64,000 nucleotides of DNA from Candidatus Geothrix skivensis. Its GTDB lineage: Bacteria; Acidobacteriota; Holophagae; Holophagales; Holophagaceae. A program made the position numbers and the translations under genes. Under the pieces are notes generated by a model. The model saw nothing but the letters and a program-made list of their open reading frames with translations, was not told the origin of the DNA and ran no database searches. Positions 28,281 through 36,624 of this stretch are shown piece after piece. Location of the stretch: positions 496,001 through 560,000 of the forward strand of contig JADKIO010000006.1 of the NCBI GenBank assembly GCA_016721195.1. Reading direction: 5' to 3'. Each line of letters opens with the position of its first letter. The stretch's first letter is position 1.

Positions 28281-29732
28281 TCATGCGTCCTTTGGCCCTT
28301 CGGTTCCACTCCCTTCGTCCACCACGGGCGCGGGGAAGCTGGCGGGCCAGGGGAAATCCTTGGGCAGTGCCTCCAGCCCGCCCAGTTCCGCCAGCCAGTA
28401 ACGGTAGGCCCGGAAGCTCATGCCCAGGCGCCTGCCGGCCTTGGTCTTGACGCCGCCCACCTCGTCCAGGGCCCGGCGGAGGAAGTGGCCCTTCAGGGCC
28501 TGGATCCAGGCCTCGAGATCGAACCCATCGGCGGGGATGACCAGGGGGGCGGGGCGCTCGGCTTCCCCCTGGCTGGCCTGGCCGAAGCCCTCGGGCAGCA
28601 GCTCCCGGGTGATGGGGCCCCCGGGATTGAGCGCCACGCAGCGCTCCATGAGGTTCTCCAGCTCCCGCACGTTGCCGGGAAAACGGTAGCAGAGCAGCTG
28701 GGACATGGCCTCGGGATGGAGCTGCATGGGCGGCTTGCCCAGCTTCAGGCAGAAGCGGCGGATGAAGTGCTCCGCCAGCACCGGCAGGTCCTCGGGCCGC
28801 TCCCGCAGCGGAGGCAGCTCGATCTGGAGGATGTTCAGGCGGTAGTAGAGGTCCTCCCGGAAGTCCCCGGCCTCGGCCCGGGCCCGGAGGTTGCGGTTGG
28901 TGGCGGCGATGATCCGCACATTCACCGCCTTTTCCTCCGTGGCTCCCAGGCGGCGGAAGCAGCGCTCCTGGAGCACCCGCAGAAGCTTCACCTGCAGGGA
29001 CAGGGGCATCTCGCCGATCTCGTCCAGGAACAGGATGCCGCCGCCCGCCTCCTCGAAGAGGCCCCGCTTCATGGCGTTGGCGCCGGTGAAGGCCCCCTTC
29101 TCGAAACCGAACAGCTCGGATTCCAGGAGGGCTTCGGGGAAGGCGCCGCAGTTCACGGCCACGAAGGGGCCCTTGGCCCGGTCGGAGTGGCGGTGGATGA
29201 GCCGGGCCACCACCTCCTTGCCGGTGCCGCTTTCCCCCGTCAGCAGCACCGTGGTATCTGCCAGGGAGACCTTGCCGATGAGGGCGTTGATCTTCCGCAT
29301 GATGGGACCCACGCCCACCAGCTCCCCCAGGTCGCTGGGGGGCACGGATTCCGGCACCGCCCCCGCCAGCAGGCCCTTGAGGGAGGCGATGAGGTCCTCG
29401 TGCTTGAAGGGCTTGGTGATGAAGTCCACGGCCCCCTGGTTGAGGGCCTGCACGGTGGTCTCGGTGGTGGCATAGGCGGTCATGATGACCACCGGCGTTT
29501 CCAGGCCCTGTTCCTTCATCCAGGTCAGCAGCTCGATGCCGGAGCCGTCCTTGAGCTTCAGATCGGACAACACCCCGTCAAAGGTGGTCTCCCGCAGGGC
29601 TCGCTGCCCTTCTTCGATGCCCGAGGCCGCCTCACAGGCGAACCCGGCGCCCTCCAGGGCCAGGGTCAGCACCTCCCGGAGACCGGGTTCGTCCTCCACG
29701 AGCAGGATCCGTTGGGTCGAGACAGGAGACAT
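28281..29732 (-). CDS. Sigma54-dependent response regulator (NtrC/PilR-like)
   Basis: Activates sigma54 promoters when phosphorylated. The 483-residue protein has a receiver (about 7-120; EDE acidic triad, acceptor Asp57), an AAA+ domain with GESGTGKE, the sigma54-contact loop GAFTGA, GGGILFLDEIGEM and FPGNVRELENL, and a C-terminal Fis-like segment (RRLGMSFRAYRYWLAEL). AAGGTTGCC precedes ATG 29732. It is 89 bp upstream of the pseudopilin gene. Target candidates include the pilin gene at 62.7 kb, which has a strong sigma54 promoter. No histidine kinase is adjacent. Confidence 0.88.
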   Translation of the reverse strand: MSPVSTQRILLVEDEPGLREVLTLALEGAGFACEAASGIEEGQRALRETTFDGVLSDLKLKDGSGIELLTWMKEQGLETPVVIMTAYATTETTVQALNQGAVDFITKPFKHEDLIASLKGLLAGAVPESVPPSDLGELVGVGPIMRKINALIGKVSLADTTVLLTGESGTGKEVVARLIHRHSDRAKGPFVAVNCGAFPEALLESELFGFEKGAFTGANAMKRGLFEEAGGGILFLDEIGEMPLSLQVKLLRVLQERCFRRLGATEEKAVNVRIIAATNRNLRARAEAGDFREDLYYRLNILQIELPPLRERPEDLPVLAEHFIRRFCLKLGKPPMQLHPEAMSQLLCYRFPGNVRELENLMERCVALNPGGPITRELLPEGFGQASQGEAERPAPLVIPADGFDLEAWIQALKGHFLRRALDEVGGVKTKAGRRLGMSFRAYRYWLAELGGLEALPKDFPWPASFPAPVVDEGSGTEGPKDA

Positions 29733-29743
29733 GGCAACCTTAG

Positions 29744-29770
29744 GGATGTGACGCCCCATGGATGTGACGC
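29744..29770. repeat. 11-bp direct repeat between divergent starts
   Basis: GGATGTGACGC occurs at 29744-29754 and again at 29760-29770, a 16-bp period, in the short gap between the NtrC-type gene and the GT4 gene. Two copies on one face could be an operator for either gene, but no regulator is known. Confidence 0.4.
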
Positions 29771-29808
29771 ATTGGGTCACTCATCCTATCCTGAACCACA
29801 GGAGTCCC

Positions 29809-30927
29809 GTGAAGCATGTCGTGTTCGCCCACCGGAAGCTGTCCTACGGGGGCGGCGAGCGGGTGCTCCTGGAACAGGTGGCCGCTCTGGCCGGACTGCC
29901 GGTGAAGGTGACCGTGCTGTTCCGCAAAGAGCCCGGCCGACGCGACATTGAGCCGGAGCTCCGGGCGCGCAACCCGAACCTGGCCGAAGTGCTCCACCTG
30001 CCGGGGGCCATCGGCGCCTTCCGCTGGCTGTGGAAGGCCCGCCCGGACCTGCTGGTGCTTTGCAACCACAAGGGGGTGCAGCGGGCCCTGCCCTGGCTGG
30101 CCCGCTTCGGCGTCCGGATCCCCTGCGTCCTCACCCTGCATGAGCACTACGAGCGCCACCTGCGGAAGTACCGGGGCGTCCGGAACCTTGTTGACCGCTG
30201 GCTCTGCACCTACGACTTCACGGCTGCCGTTCGCGAGCACCTCAGCGCCGCGCCCTGCAGCATCATCCATCCCCTGTACCCCCGAGCGAAAGTGGACATG
30301 GTGGATGCGACCGCCCGGCGCGCAGCGCGCTGCGCACTGCGCGTGCCAGAAGATGCGGCGGTGGTGGGCTACGCAGGACAGATGGATGCTCGGAAGGCGA
30401 CAGTGGACGTTATCCGGTTCGCCTCCCGTCTGGCTGGCCAGTTGTCCGGCGACTTCCACTTGCTCTTGGCGGGCCGGGAAGACGCCAGCTACGCCCGGGA
30501 GATCCAGGATGCGCTCGAAGATGAGCACCTGGTGGAGCATTGCACCCGCACGGGCCCGCTGAAGGACCTTGCCCCGGCCTTCGCCGCCCTCGACCTCTAT
30601 GTCATGACCAGCCGCAACGAAGGCTTCTTCCCCATCGCCCTCATCGAGGCCCTGGAGCGTGGCGTGCCCGTGCTGGCCCCCACCGTGGGCGGCATCGGGA
30701 GTGTGCTGAAGGACGGGGAGGGTGGCTTCCTCCTGCAGAAGCCCGATGACCGGCAGGCCGTGCCGGAAGCCCTGTTGGAGGCCGCCGCCGCCCGCCTCGC
30801 GCCCCTGCTGGCGGATGCCGAGGCCTGGGAGAACCAGCGAGCGAAGGCCCATGGCTTCGGCACCGCGCTCACCCGGGACTATGACGCCGCGGCGAAGTTC
30901 CGGGAGGCGGTGGCGGAATGGCTGTAG
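29809..30927 (+). CDS. Glycosyltransferase family 4
   Basis: A GT-B retaining glycosyltransferase (372 residues). It opens with an SYGGGERVLLEQVA motif (acceptor-side glycine-rich loop), has a Rossmann-like second half starting VVGYAGQMDARKA, and the nucleotide-sugar motif EGFFPIALIEALERGVPVLAP (E-x7-E). The start is assigned to GTG 29809 with AGGAG four bases upstream; an in-frame ATG at 29758 would add 17 residues without a ribosome site. It is followed by a GT9 gene and, further on, hldD, so lipopolysaccharide or other surface glycan assembly is likely. Donor and acceptor sugars are unknown. Confidence 0.8.
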   Translation: MKHVVFAHRKLSYGGGERVLLEQVAALAGLPVKVTVLFRKEPGRRDIEPELRARNPNLAEVLHLPGAIGAFRWLWKARPDLLVLCNHKGVQRALPWLARFGVRIPCVLTLHEHYERHLRKYRGVRNLVDRWLCTYDFTAAVREHLSAAPCSIIHPLYPRAKVDMVDATARRAARCALRVPEDAAVVGYAGQMDARKATVDVIRFASRLAGQLSGDFHLLLAGREDASYAREIQDALEDEHLVEHCTRTGPLKDLAPAFAALDLYVMTSRNEGFFPIALIEALERGVPVLAPTVGGIGSVLKDGEGGFLLQKPDDRQAVPEALLEAAAARLAPLLADAEAWENQRAKAHGFGTALTRDYDAAAKFREAVAEWL

Positions 30928-30973
30928 GCGGTGGATTGTGGGCGGTAGGGCGCCCTCCTCGAGAGGTCGAGCC

Positions 30974-31942
30974 ATGAGTCTCGTGATCCCACAGCACGCC
31001 ACCTGGGTCCGCTTTCCAAGATTCGTGGGCGACGCCGCCATGCAGCTGCCGGTGCTGCGCCTGCTGCGGGAGATCGGTGTGGGTCCCATCGTCGTGTGGG
31101 GTCCCAGGCTCACCGTGGGCCTGGTGGAGGGCACCTGGTTCTGCGATGCCGTGCTAGGAGATGTGGGCAAGCCTGGACCCTTCGCCCTGGCCCGCATCCT
31201 GCGGCAGCACCGGGCCGCCCGGAGCATCCACTTCCCCAAGTCCCTCCGCCCCGCCCTGGCGGCCTGGCTGGCCCGGGTGCCCGAGCGCATCGGCGTGGAC
31301 GAAAGCCTGGCGGGCCCCTTCAACACCCACAGCGGCCCCTTCTGGGACGCAGAAGGCCCCTTCCTCCTCCGCTACCACGCGGTGCTCAAGCTGCGCTGGC
31401 CGGACCTGCCGCCCATGCCCTTCGCGGACTTCGATCCGGGCATCGCCATTGAAACACCACGGGACCCCTTCCTCTGCCTCATGCCCGGCTCCACCTGGCC
31501 CTCCAAGGCCTGGCCCGTCGAGCACTACCGAGCGCTCCTCCTGAGAGCCCGGTCCGAGGGCTTCGCCGTGGCCGTGCTGGGGTCCCCGGACGAGGCGGCG
31601 ACCTGTGCCGCGGTGGCGGGGACCGAGGGCATCAACCTGTGCGGAAAAACCTCCCTGAGGTCGGCGGCGGCCTGGCTGCGCGGCGCGGCGGCCGTGCTGG
31701 GCAATGATTCGGGCCTGAGCCATCTGGCGGCCGCCTGCGGAGCGCCGGTCCTGGCCCTCTACGGCGCCACGGACCCCGGCGGTTCCACCCCCTGGGGGCC
31801 CAAGAGCCGGGGCCTCCGCAAGGACGGCATCCCCTGCGCGCCCTGTTTCAAGCGGGACTGCTTCACTCCCGGACAGCCCTGCCTGGCGGGTCTTGGGCCC
31901 GATCAGGTCTGGGCTGAACTGAAAGAACTCATAAGCGTATAG
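30974..31942 (+). CDS. Glycosyltransferase family 9 (heptosyltransferase-like)
   Basis: A 322-residue GT9 protein of the heptosyltransferase type. It has the N-terminal FPRFVGDAAMQLPVLRLLRE motif (GD of the WaaC/WaaF type), a central MPGSTWPSKAWPVEHY, and the C-terminal GNDSGLSHLAAACGAPVLALYG with ATDP, closely resembling LPS heptosyltransferases. It would transfer heptose to the inner core on the cytosolic face. The presence of hldD 2 kb downstream supports an ADP-heptose donor. The ATG at 30974 is used; GAGAGGTCGAGCC precedes it. Confidence 0.82.
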   Translation: MSLVIPQHATWVRFPRFVGDAAMQLPVLRLLREIGVGPIVVWGPRLTVGLVEGTWFCDAVLGDVGKPGPFALARILRQHRAARSIHFPKSLRPALAAWLARVPERIGVDESLAGPFNTHSGPFWDAEGPFLLRYHAVLKLRWPDLPPMPFADFDPGIAIETPRDPFLCLMPGSTWPSKAWPVEHYRALLLRARSEGFAVAVLGSPDEAATCAAVAGTEGINLCGKTSLRSAAAWLRGAAAVLGNDSGLSHLAAACGAPVLALYGATDPGGSTPWGPKSRGLRKDGIPCAPCFKRDCFTPGQPCLAGLGPDQVWAELKELISV

Positions 31943-31969
31943 AATCACAGGTCTCCAGAGAGGTTCCGC

Positions 31970-32932
31970 ATGTTCCGTCGTCTCCTTCTCGCCTGCGCCG
32001 CCGCGACCCTGATGGCCCAGGCCCCGGTCATCTCCTTCGACAAGCTGCACCACGACTTCGGCCGCATCTCGCCAGACAAGAAGGTGGCCGCGAAATACAA
32101 GGTGACCAACACGGGCAACGCCTACCTGAACATCACCCAGGTACGACCCAGCTGCGGCTGCACCTACACCATGCTGGGCAAGTGGTCCCTGGCCCCGGGG
32201 GAAGCCACCGAAATCGAAGCCATGTTCGACCCCAAGGGCATCAAGGGCCTGGTGCGCAAGTCCATCGAAGTGGTCTGCAACGATCCCAAGAGCTCCAACA
32301 TCAGCCTCAGCCTCGAGGCCGAGGTAATACAGGAGATCATGCCCTCGGTGGAGGCCGTGTACTTCCATTCGGCCACGAAGACCAGCCCCACCCGCAGCCA
32401 GGTCCGCTACACCAGCGGGAACGGGGAGCCGGTGCAACTGGTGGACGTGAAGGTGCCCGGGGCTCCCTTCATCACCTTTGCCTACCGATCCGAAGGAAAG
32501 GACCTGGTGCTGGAGGTGGCCTTCGATGGGCGGAAGGTTCCCGTTGGCCAGCACCGCGGCGTCGAGACCGCCTCGGTGCGCTTCACGAACCCCCGCATGG
32601 GCCAGCTGCCCCTCAACATCCAGTGGGACCTCAGGCCCAGCATCGCCGCCAGCCCCGCCGAAGTGGTGTTCCAGGGCGCGGCCGGCAAGGAGCAACGCCA
32701 GAAGCTCAGCCTCAGGCAGGGCGACGGCAGGCCCTTCCGGGTCCTCAGCGCCCGCCCTTCCCTTCAGGGCCTGCGCGTGGAGGGCCTCGACCAGAAGGGC
32801 AGCACCCTGGAGCTGACGGTGGTCCTCCCGGCGGACCTGAAGGCGGGGCGCTACAGCGACATCCTGTCCCTCAGCACCGATGATCCCGATCAGCCGGAAT
32901 TGACGGTTCGTGTGGTGGCTCTCCTGAAATAG
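31970..32932 (+). CDS. Exported DUF1573 protein
   Basis: A 320-residue exported protein. A signal peptide (about 1-17, ending TLMAQA) precedes an immunoglobulin-like DUF1573 domain with the family pattern FGRI..., KVTNTGNAYLNI and PSCGCTYT, followed by two more beta-rich segments that look like similar Ig-like repeats. DUF1573 proteins are extracytoplasmic and of unknown function. GAGAGGTTCCGC precedes the ATG. A good terminator follows at 32959. Confidence 0.78.
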   Translation: MFRRLLLACAAATLMAQAPVISFDKLHHDFGRISPDKKVAAKYKVTNTGNAYLNITQVRPSCGCTYTMLGKWSLAPGEATEIEAMFDPKGIKGLVRKSIEVVCNDPKSSNISLSLEAEVIQEIMPSVEAVYFHSATKTSPTRSQVRYTSGNGEPVQLVDVKVPGAPFITFAYRSEGKDLVLEVAFDGRKVPVGQHRGVETASVRFTNPRMGQLPLNIQWDLRPSIAASPAEVVFQGAAGKEQRQKLSLRQGDGRPFRVLSARPSLQGLRVEGLDQKGSTLELTVVLPADLKAGRYSDILSLSTDDPDQPELTVRVVALLK

Positions 32933-32958
32933 GGCCAATCGCTGGATCCAAGGAAGCA

Positions 32959-32990
32959 GGAACGCAGAGGTCCTCTGTGTTCCGCTTTTC
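32959..32990 (+). terminator. Terminator after the DUF1573 gene
   Basis: GGAACGCAGAG pairs with CTCTGTGTTCC (one G-U pair) across a 3-base loop, followed by GCTTTTCCC. It is an 11-bp stem with a short U-rich tail, 26 bp after the stop. Confidence 0.6.
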
Positions 32991-33028
32991 CCGTCCAGGA
33001 ATTCCCGGTTTGGAAATAGCCTGGAGGG

Positions 33029-33979
33029 ATGCCGAAGTCCCGCGTCTCCCATCTCTTCGCCGTGCTGTCCCTGGCCGGCATCGCCTTCATCTGGGCGGGG
33101 GGGTTCCCGGCGACCAAGTACTGCCTCCAGGCGGGCCTGTCGGTCGGGGCCCTCCTCACCATCCGCTTCGCCATCGGCGCCGCCGGCCTTGGGCTCATGC
33201 TCCTGCTGCTGGGGGTGCGGATCCGCCGCCAGGATGCCCTGGATGGGCTCTGGCTGGGCCTGGTGCTGGCGACCCTGTTCTGGCTCCAGACCGATGGCCT
33301 GCGGTTCACCACCACCTCGAAGTCGGGCTTCATCACGGGACTCTACGTCATCTTCACGCCCATGGTGGCTCTGCTCATCGGGGACCGGCTGCGCCCCTCC
33401 CATGGCCTGGGCGCCCTGGTGGCCCTCGCGGGGTTGGCCCTGCTGGTGCGGGAGCCCGGCATGGCCTGGGGCGGCTGGAACCGCGGCGATTCCGAAACCC
33501 TGCTGGCCGCCGTCCTCTGCGGCTTCCACATCGTCATGACCTCACACTTCTCCCGCCGCTCGTCGAGCTGGGTCCTGGCCTTCATCCAGGTGGTGGTGAC
33601 CGGGGCCGTGTCGCTGGTCATCACCCTCGCCCTTCCATCCCCCCATGGCTTCCAGGGCTCGGGACCAGCCCTGGCGAAGGCCGGGACATGGGTATCCCTG
33701 GCGTTCATGGGGATCCTGGCCACCAGCCTCGCCTTCTACGTCCAGAGCACCATGCAGTCCCGCCTGGGCGCCACCGAAAGCGGCATCATCATGTCCATGG
33801 AACCGGTCTGGACCGCCCTCATCGCCATCAGCGGCTTCGTGCCGGGCATCCGGGAGCACCTGAATCCCATCCAGTTCCTGGGGGGTTTGCTCATCCTCGT
33901 GGCCACCCTTGTGACGGAGCTGGGCCCCAGGCTGCTGCGCCGGCTGGCGCCCATCGAAGCGGAAGAGACCGTCGGCTAG
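33029..33979 (+). CDS. DMT-superfamily (EamA) transporter
   Basis: A 316-residue inner-membrane protein with ten predicted TM helices in two EamA repeats (the first beginning FIWAGGFPATKYCLQ, the second ETLLAAVLCGFHIVMTS). Members export amino acids, nucleosides or other metabolites; the substrate here cannot be inferred. A GGAGGG sequence is only one base before the ATG, so the start could be a little further downstream, though the N-terminus leads straight into TM1. Confidence 0.82.
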   Translation: MPKSRVSHLFAVLSLAGIAFIWAGGFPATKYCLQAGLSVGALLTIRFAIGAAGLGLMLLLLGVRIRRQDALDGLWLGLVLATLFWLQTDGLRFTTTSKSGFITGLYVIFTPMVALLIGDRLRPSHGLGALVALAGLALLVREPGMAWGGWNRGDSETLLAAVLCGFHIVMTSHFSRRSSSWVLAFIQVVVTGAVSLVITLALPSPHGFQGSGPALAKAGTWVSLAFMGILATSLAFYVQSTMQSRLGATESGIIMSMEPVWTALIAISGFVPGIREHLNPIQFLGGLLILVATLVTELGPRLLRRLAPIEAEETVG

Positions 33980-34014
33980 TTGCCGCTATCCTGGCAGGGA
34001 CAGAGGAGTCGCAC

Positions 34015-34950
34015 ATGTTCATCGTCACGGGGGGCGCGGGGTTCGTGGGCAGCAACCTGGTGCGGGAGCTGAACCGGCGCGGCCACACGGACATCCTCGT
34101 GGTGGACAACCTGGACCGCGCCGAGAAGGCCCGGAACCTGGCGGATCTCACCCTGTCCGACTACCTGGACAAGCGGGAATTCCGGGCCCGGCTCGACGCC
34201 GGCACCCTGGATCTGCGCCCCGAGGCCGTGTTCCACAACGGGGCCTGCTCGGACACCATGGAAACCGACGGCCGCTACATGATGGAGAACAACTACGGTG
34301 ATTCGAAGGCCCTGCTCCACTGGTGCCTGGCGCGCAAGGCACCCCTGGTCTATGCCAGCAGCGCCGCCACCTACGGGGCCAGCCCCGCCTTCGAGCCGGT
34401 GCCTGCCAATGAGCGCCCCCTGAATGTCTACGGCTACTCCAAGCTGGCCTTCGACCAGCACGTGCGCAGCCTGCTGCCCGCCATCCAGAGCCCCGTGGTG
34501 GGCTTGCGCTACTTCAACGTCTTTGGGCCCCGGGAGCAGCACAAGGGCCGCATGATGTCCGTGTTGCACCAGTTGCTGCGCCAGCTGAAGGAGACTGGTG
34601 CCTGCCGGTTGTTCAGGGGCACCGACGGCTTCGGTGATGGCGAGCAGCAGCGTGACTTCATCTTCGTGGGCGACGTCGTGGCCATGAACCTCCACTTCGG
34701 CGGGGCCCCCATGACCAAAGGCATCGTGAACGCCGGGACGGGCCGCGCCCGCAGCTTCAACGACATCGGGAAGGCCCTCATCGCCCACCTGGGCCAGGGC
34801 TGCATCGAGTACATCCCCTTCCCCGATGAGCTGGTCGGCAAGTACCAGAGCTACACCCAGGCGGACGTGCGCAGCCTGCGCGAGGTGGGCTACACAGCCC
34901 CCTTCACCGAGCTCGAGGCCGGCATCGCCGCCACTTTGGCCGAGATCTAA
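34015..34950 (+). CDS. hldD: ADP-L-glycero-D-manno-heptose 6-epimerase
   Basis: Makes ADP-L-glycero-beta-D-manno-heptose, the donor for LPS inner-core heptosyltransferases (cytosol). The 311-residue SDR-extended protein has TGGAGFVGSN, VVDNLDRAEK, FHNGACSDTMETDG (a HldD-specific block), SSAATYGAS, NVYGYSKLAFD (YxxxK), and LRYFNVFGPREQHKG. AGAGGAGTCGCAC precedes ATG 34015. It agrees with the GT9 heptosyltransferase-like gene upstream and makes the organism a heptose-LPS-type Gram-negative. Confidence 0.9.
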   Translation: MFIVTGGAGFVGSNLVRELNRRGHTDILVVDNLDRAEKARNLADLTLSDYLDKREFRARLDAGTLDLRPEAVFHNGACSDTMETDGRYMMENNYGDSKALLHWCLARKAPLVYASSAATYGASPAFEPVPANERPLNVYGYSKLAFDQHVRSLLPAIQSPVVGLRYFNVFGPREQHKGRMMSVLHQLLRQLKETGACRLFRGTDGFGDGEQQRDFIFVGDVVAMNLHFGGAPMTKGIVNAGTGRARSFNDIGKALIAHLGQGCIEYIPFPDELVGKYQSYTQADVRSLREVGYTAPFTELEAGIAATLAEI

Positions 34951-34961
34951 AGACAACAGAA

Positions 34962-35096
34962 GCTGGTCGCGGAAGACGCGGAAGGTGCGCGGAAGACGAA
35001 GAAAAATCCGGGGGGGGGGGGGGGGGGGGGGGGGGTGTTTTCTTTCTTGTTTTTCCGGGGGGGTTTCTGTGGATTACCGGGCCTTCCGCGACCAGC
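34962..35096. repeat. 14-bp inverted repeat enclosing GA-rich repeats and a 26-G tract
   Basis: GCTGGTCGCGGAAG (34962-34975) has an exact inverted copy at 35083-35096. Between the arms lie degenerate GCGGAAGAC repeats, the G-run at 35010-35035, a T-rich stretch and a further seven-G run. It occupies the space between the convergent hldD and the response-regulator gene, where terminators belong. Confidence 0.7.
35010..35035 (+). repeat. Homopolymer of 26 G
   Basis: Twenty-six consecutive G residues, flanked by GAAAAATCC on the left and TGTTTTCTTTC on the right. It is by far the longest homopolymer in the window. It may be a real simple-sequence repeat or a sequencing/assembly artefact; the true length should not be trusted. 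Confidence 0.85.
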
Positions 35097-35105
35097 CATT
35101 TGTGA

Positions 35106-36272
35106 TCAGGCCTTGCGGTCGAGGATCACCAGGGTCACGTCATCGACGAAGGGGGCCGGCTGGTTGTAGGCCCGGGCCTGGGTGATGACGGCCTCCGCGG
35201 CCTCCTCGGCGCCCACGGGCAGCTCGGCGCAGATGCGGCGCAAGCCCGCCTCCTCAAGCATGGTGCGGTCCTCCCGCTCCACTTCCACCAGGCCGTCGGT
35301 GTAGAGCACCAGGCGGTCCCCGGGGAGGAACTCCGCCTCGTGCTCCAGGAAGGGCAGCTGTTCGTCCAGGCCCAGCATGAAGCCCTTGCCCCGCAGGACC
35401 TCGGAGCGCTGAAGGCCGCCCTTGGTGCCCCCCACGATGCGCAGGGGGGCGCAGTGTCCCGCCACCACGTAGCGGATGCGGTTGGCCACGGGATCCAGGC
35501 GGCCCAGCCAGGCCGTGGCGAACTGCTCCGCCAGGGTGGAGCGGCAGAGGTCCTCGTTCATGCCATGGGCCCAGGCCAGGGGCTCGCCCCCCAGGCGCAC
35601 CTGGTTTTCGAAGGAGGTCTTCACCATGGCCGAGATCAGGGCCGCCGTGACGCCATGGCCGCTCACGTCCGCGATCATCATGGCCGTGCAGCCGTCCGGC
35701 AGCGGCAGGATGGCATAGATGTCCCCGCCGATGCCCGCTGCGGGCAGGTAGCGGTGGGTGTAGCTGGAACCCGGCGCCTCGCCCGGCAGCTTGGGCAGGA
35801 GGCCCATCTGGAGGGCCGCCGCCAGCTCCATCTCCTCCTGGACCCGCTGCTGGAAAGTGGTCAACTCCTTGTTCTGGCGCTTGATCTCCTTCTGCATCTC
35901 GATGAGGCGGAAGGTGGAGTCCACCTTGGCCAGCACCTCCTGGGCATGGAAGGGCTTGGGGATCATGTCGTCCGCGCCCAGGGAGAGGCCGCCGATGCGC
36001 GAGGCGGTGCCATCCAGGGCGGACAGGATGATGAAGTAGATGTCCCGGGTGGCGGGATCGCTCTTCACGCGCTTGCAGAGCTCATCCCCGGGCATCTCGG
36101 GCATGCGGAGATCGGAGATGATCAGGTCCGGTCGGGACCGGCCCATCTCGTCGAGGGCTTCCAGGCCATGGGCGGCAGTCAGGACCTGATAGCCCGCCCG
36201 CTTGAGGTAGAAGCTGAGGATGTCCCGGATGGGCGCTTCATCATCCACCACCAGGACGGTGCCCTTGGCCAT
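35106..36272 (-). CDS. Response regulator with SpoIIE/RsbU-type PP2C phosphatase output
   Basis: A 388-residue two-domain protein. An N-terminal receiver (about 4-120) has DDE and acceptor Asp54 in IISDLRMPEM; a linker helix (EIKRQNKELTTFQQRVQEEMELAAALQMG) leads to a SpoIIE domain with GIGGDIYAI, IADVSGHGVT, GHCAPLRI and the terminal DDVTLVIL metal site. It would dephosphorylate an anti-anti-sigma (STAS) protein when its receiver is phosphorylated. A STAS gene lies just 13 bp upstream on the same strand, the natural substrate. The anti-sigma kinase is not in the window. Confidence 0.88.
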   Translation of the reverse strand: MAKGTVLVVDDEAPIRDILSFYLKRAGYQVLTAAHGLEALDEMGRSRPDLIISDLRMPEMPGDELCKRVKSDPATRDIYFIILSALDGTASRIGGLSLGADDMIPKPFHAQEVLAKVDSTFRLIEMQKEIKRQNKELTTFQQRVQEEMELAAALQMGLLPKLPGEAPGSSYTHRYLPAAGIGGDIYAILPLPDGCTAMMIADVSGHGVTAALISAMVKTSFENQVRLGGEPLAWAHGMNEDLCRSTLAEQFATAWLGRLDPVANRIRYVVAGHCAPLRIVGGTKGGLQRSEVLRGKGFMLGLDEQLPFLEHEAEFLPGDRLVLYTDGLVEVEREDRTMLEEAGLRRICAELPVGAEEAAEAVITQARAYNQPAPFVDDVTLVILDRKA

Positions 36273-36285
36273 GGGGCGCTAGCGT

Positions 36286-36624
36286 TCAGGCGCCGCGGAG
36301 AGCATCCTGCTCCGTGGCGAAGATGGAGAAGTAGTTGGTGAGGTTGGTCTGGTCGAAGGTCTTCTTCACGGGCACGGGGAGGCAGCTCAGGTGCAGCTTG
36401 CCGCCGGACTTGTCCACGCTGTTGCGCGCGGCCACCAGGAGGCCGAGTCCCGAGGAGTCGATGAAGCTCACGCCCTCCAGGTTGATCACGAGGAGCTTCG
36501 GCTGCGCGGTGGCCACCGTTTCGCGGATCACGTCCCGCAGCTGGGCGGTCACCTCGAAATTGACCTTGCCCTGGATGGACACCACCGAGGCGGTGCCTTC
36601 TTGGCGGGTCTGGATGTTCAGCAT
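36286..36624 (-). CDS. STAS-domain anti-anti-sigma factor
   Basis: A 112-residue single STAS domain of the SpoIIAA/RsbV type, with the conserved FIDSSGLGLL loop (phosphorylatable Ser57 or Ser58) after a LLVINLEGVS strand. Unphosphorylated STAS proteins bind an anti-sigma kinase and free the sigma factor. AGGAGGAACC precedes the ATG at 36624, which lies inside the last codons of the upstream gene (7-bp overlap). With the receiver/PP2C protein downstream it forms a partner-switching module. Confidence 0.88.
   Translation of the reverse strand: MLNIQTRQEGTASVVSIQGKVNFEVTAQLRDVIRETVATAQPKLLVINLEGVSFIDSSGLGLLVAARNSVDKSGGKLHLSCLPVPVKKTFDQTNLTNYFSIFATEQDALRGA

Noticed and set aside
30300..30355. 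GC-rich near-palindrome (GCGCGCAGCGCGCTGCGCACTGCGCG) in the GT4 gene
   Set aside because: It lies inside a conserved coding region with normal codon structure and has no sign of being a site or insertion.
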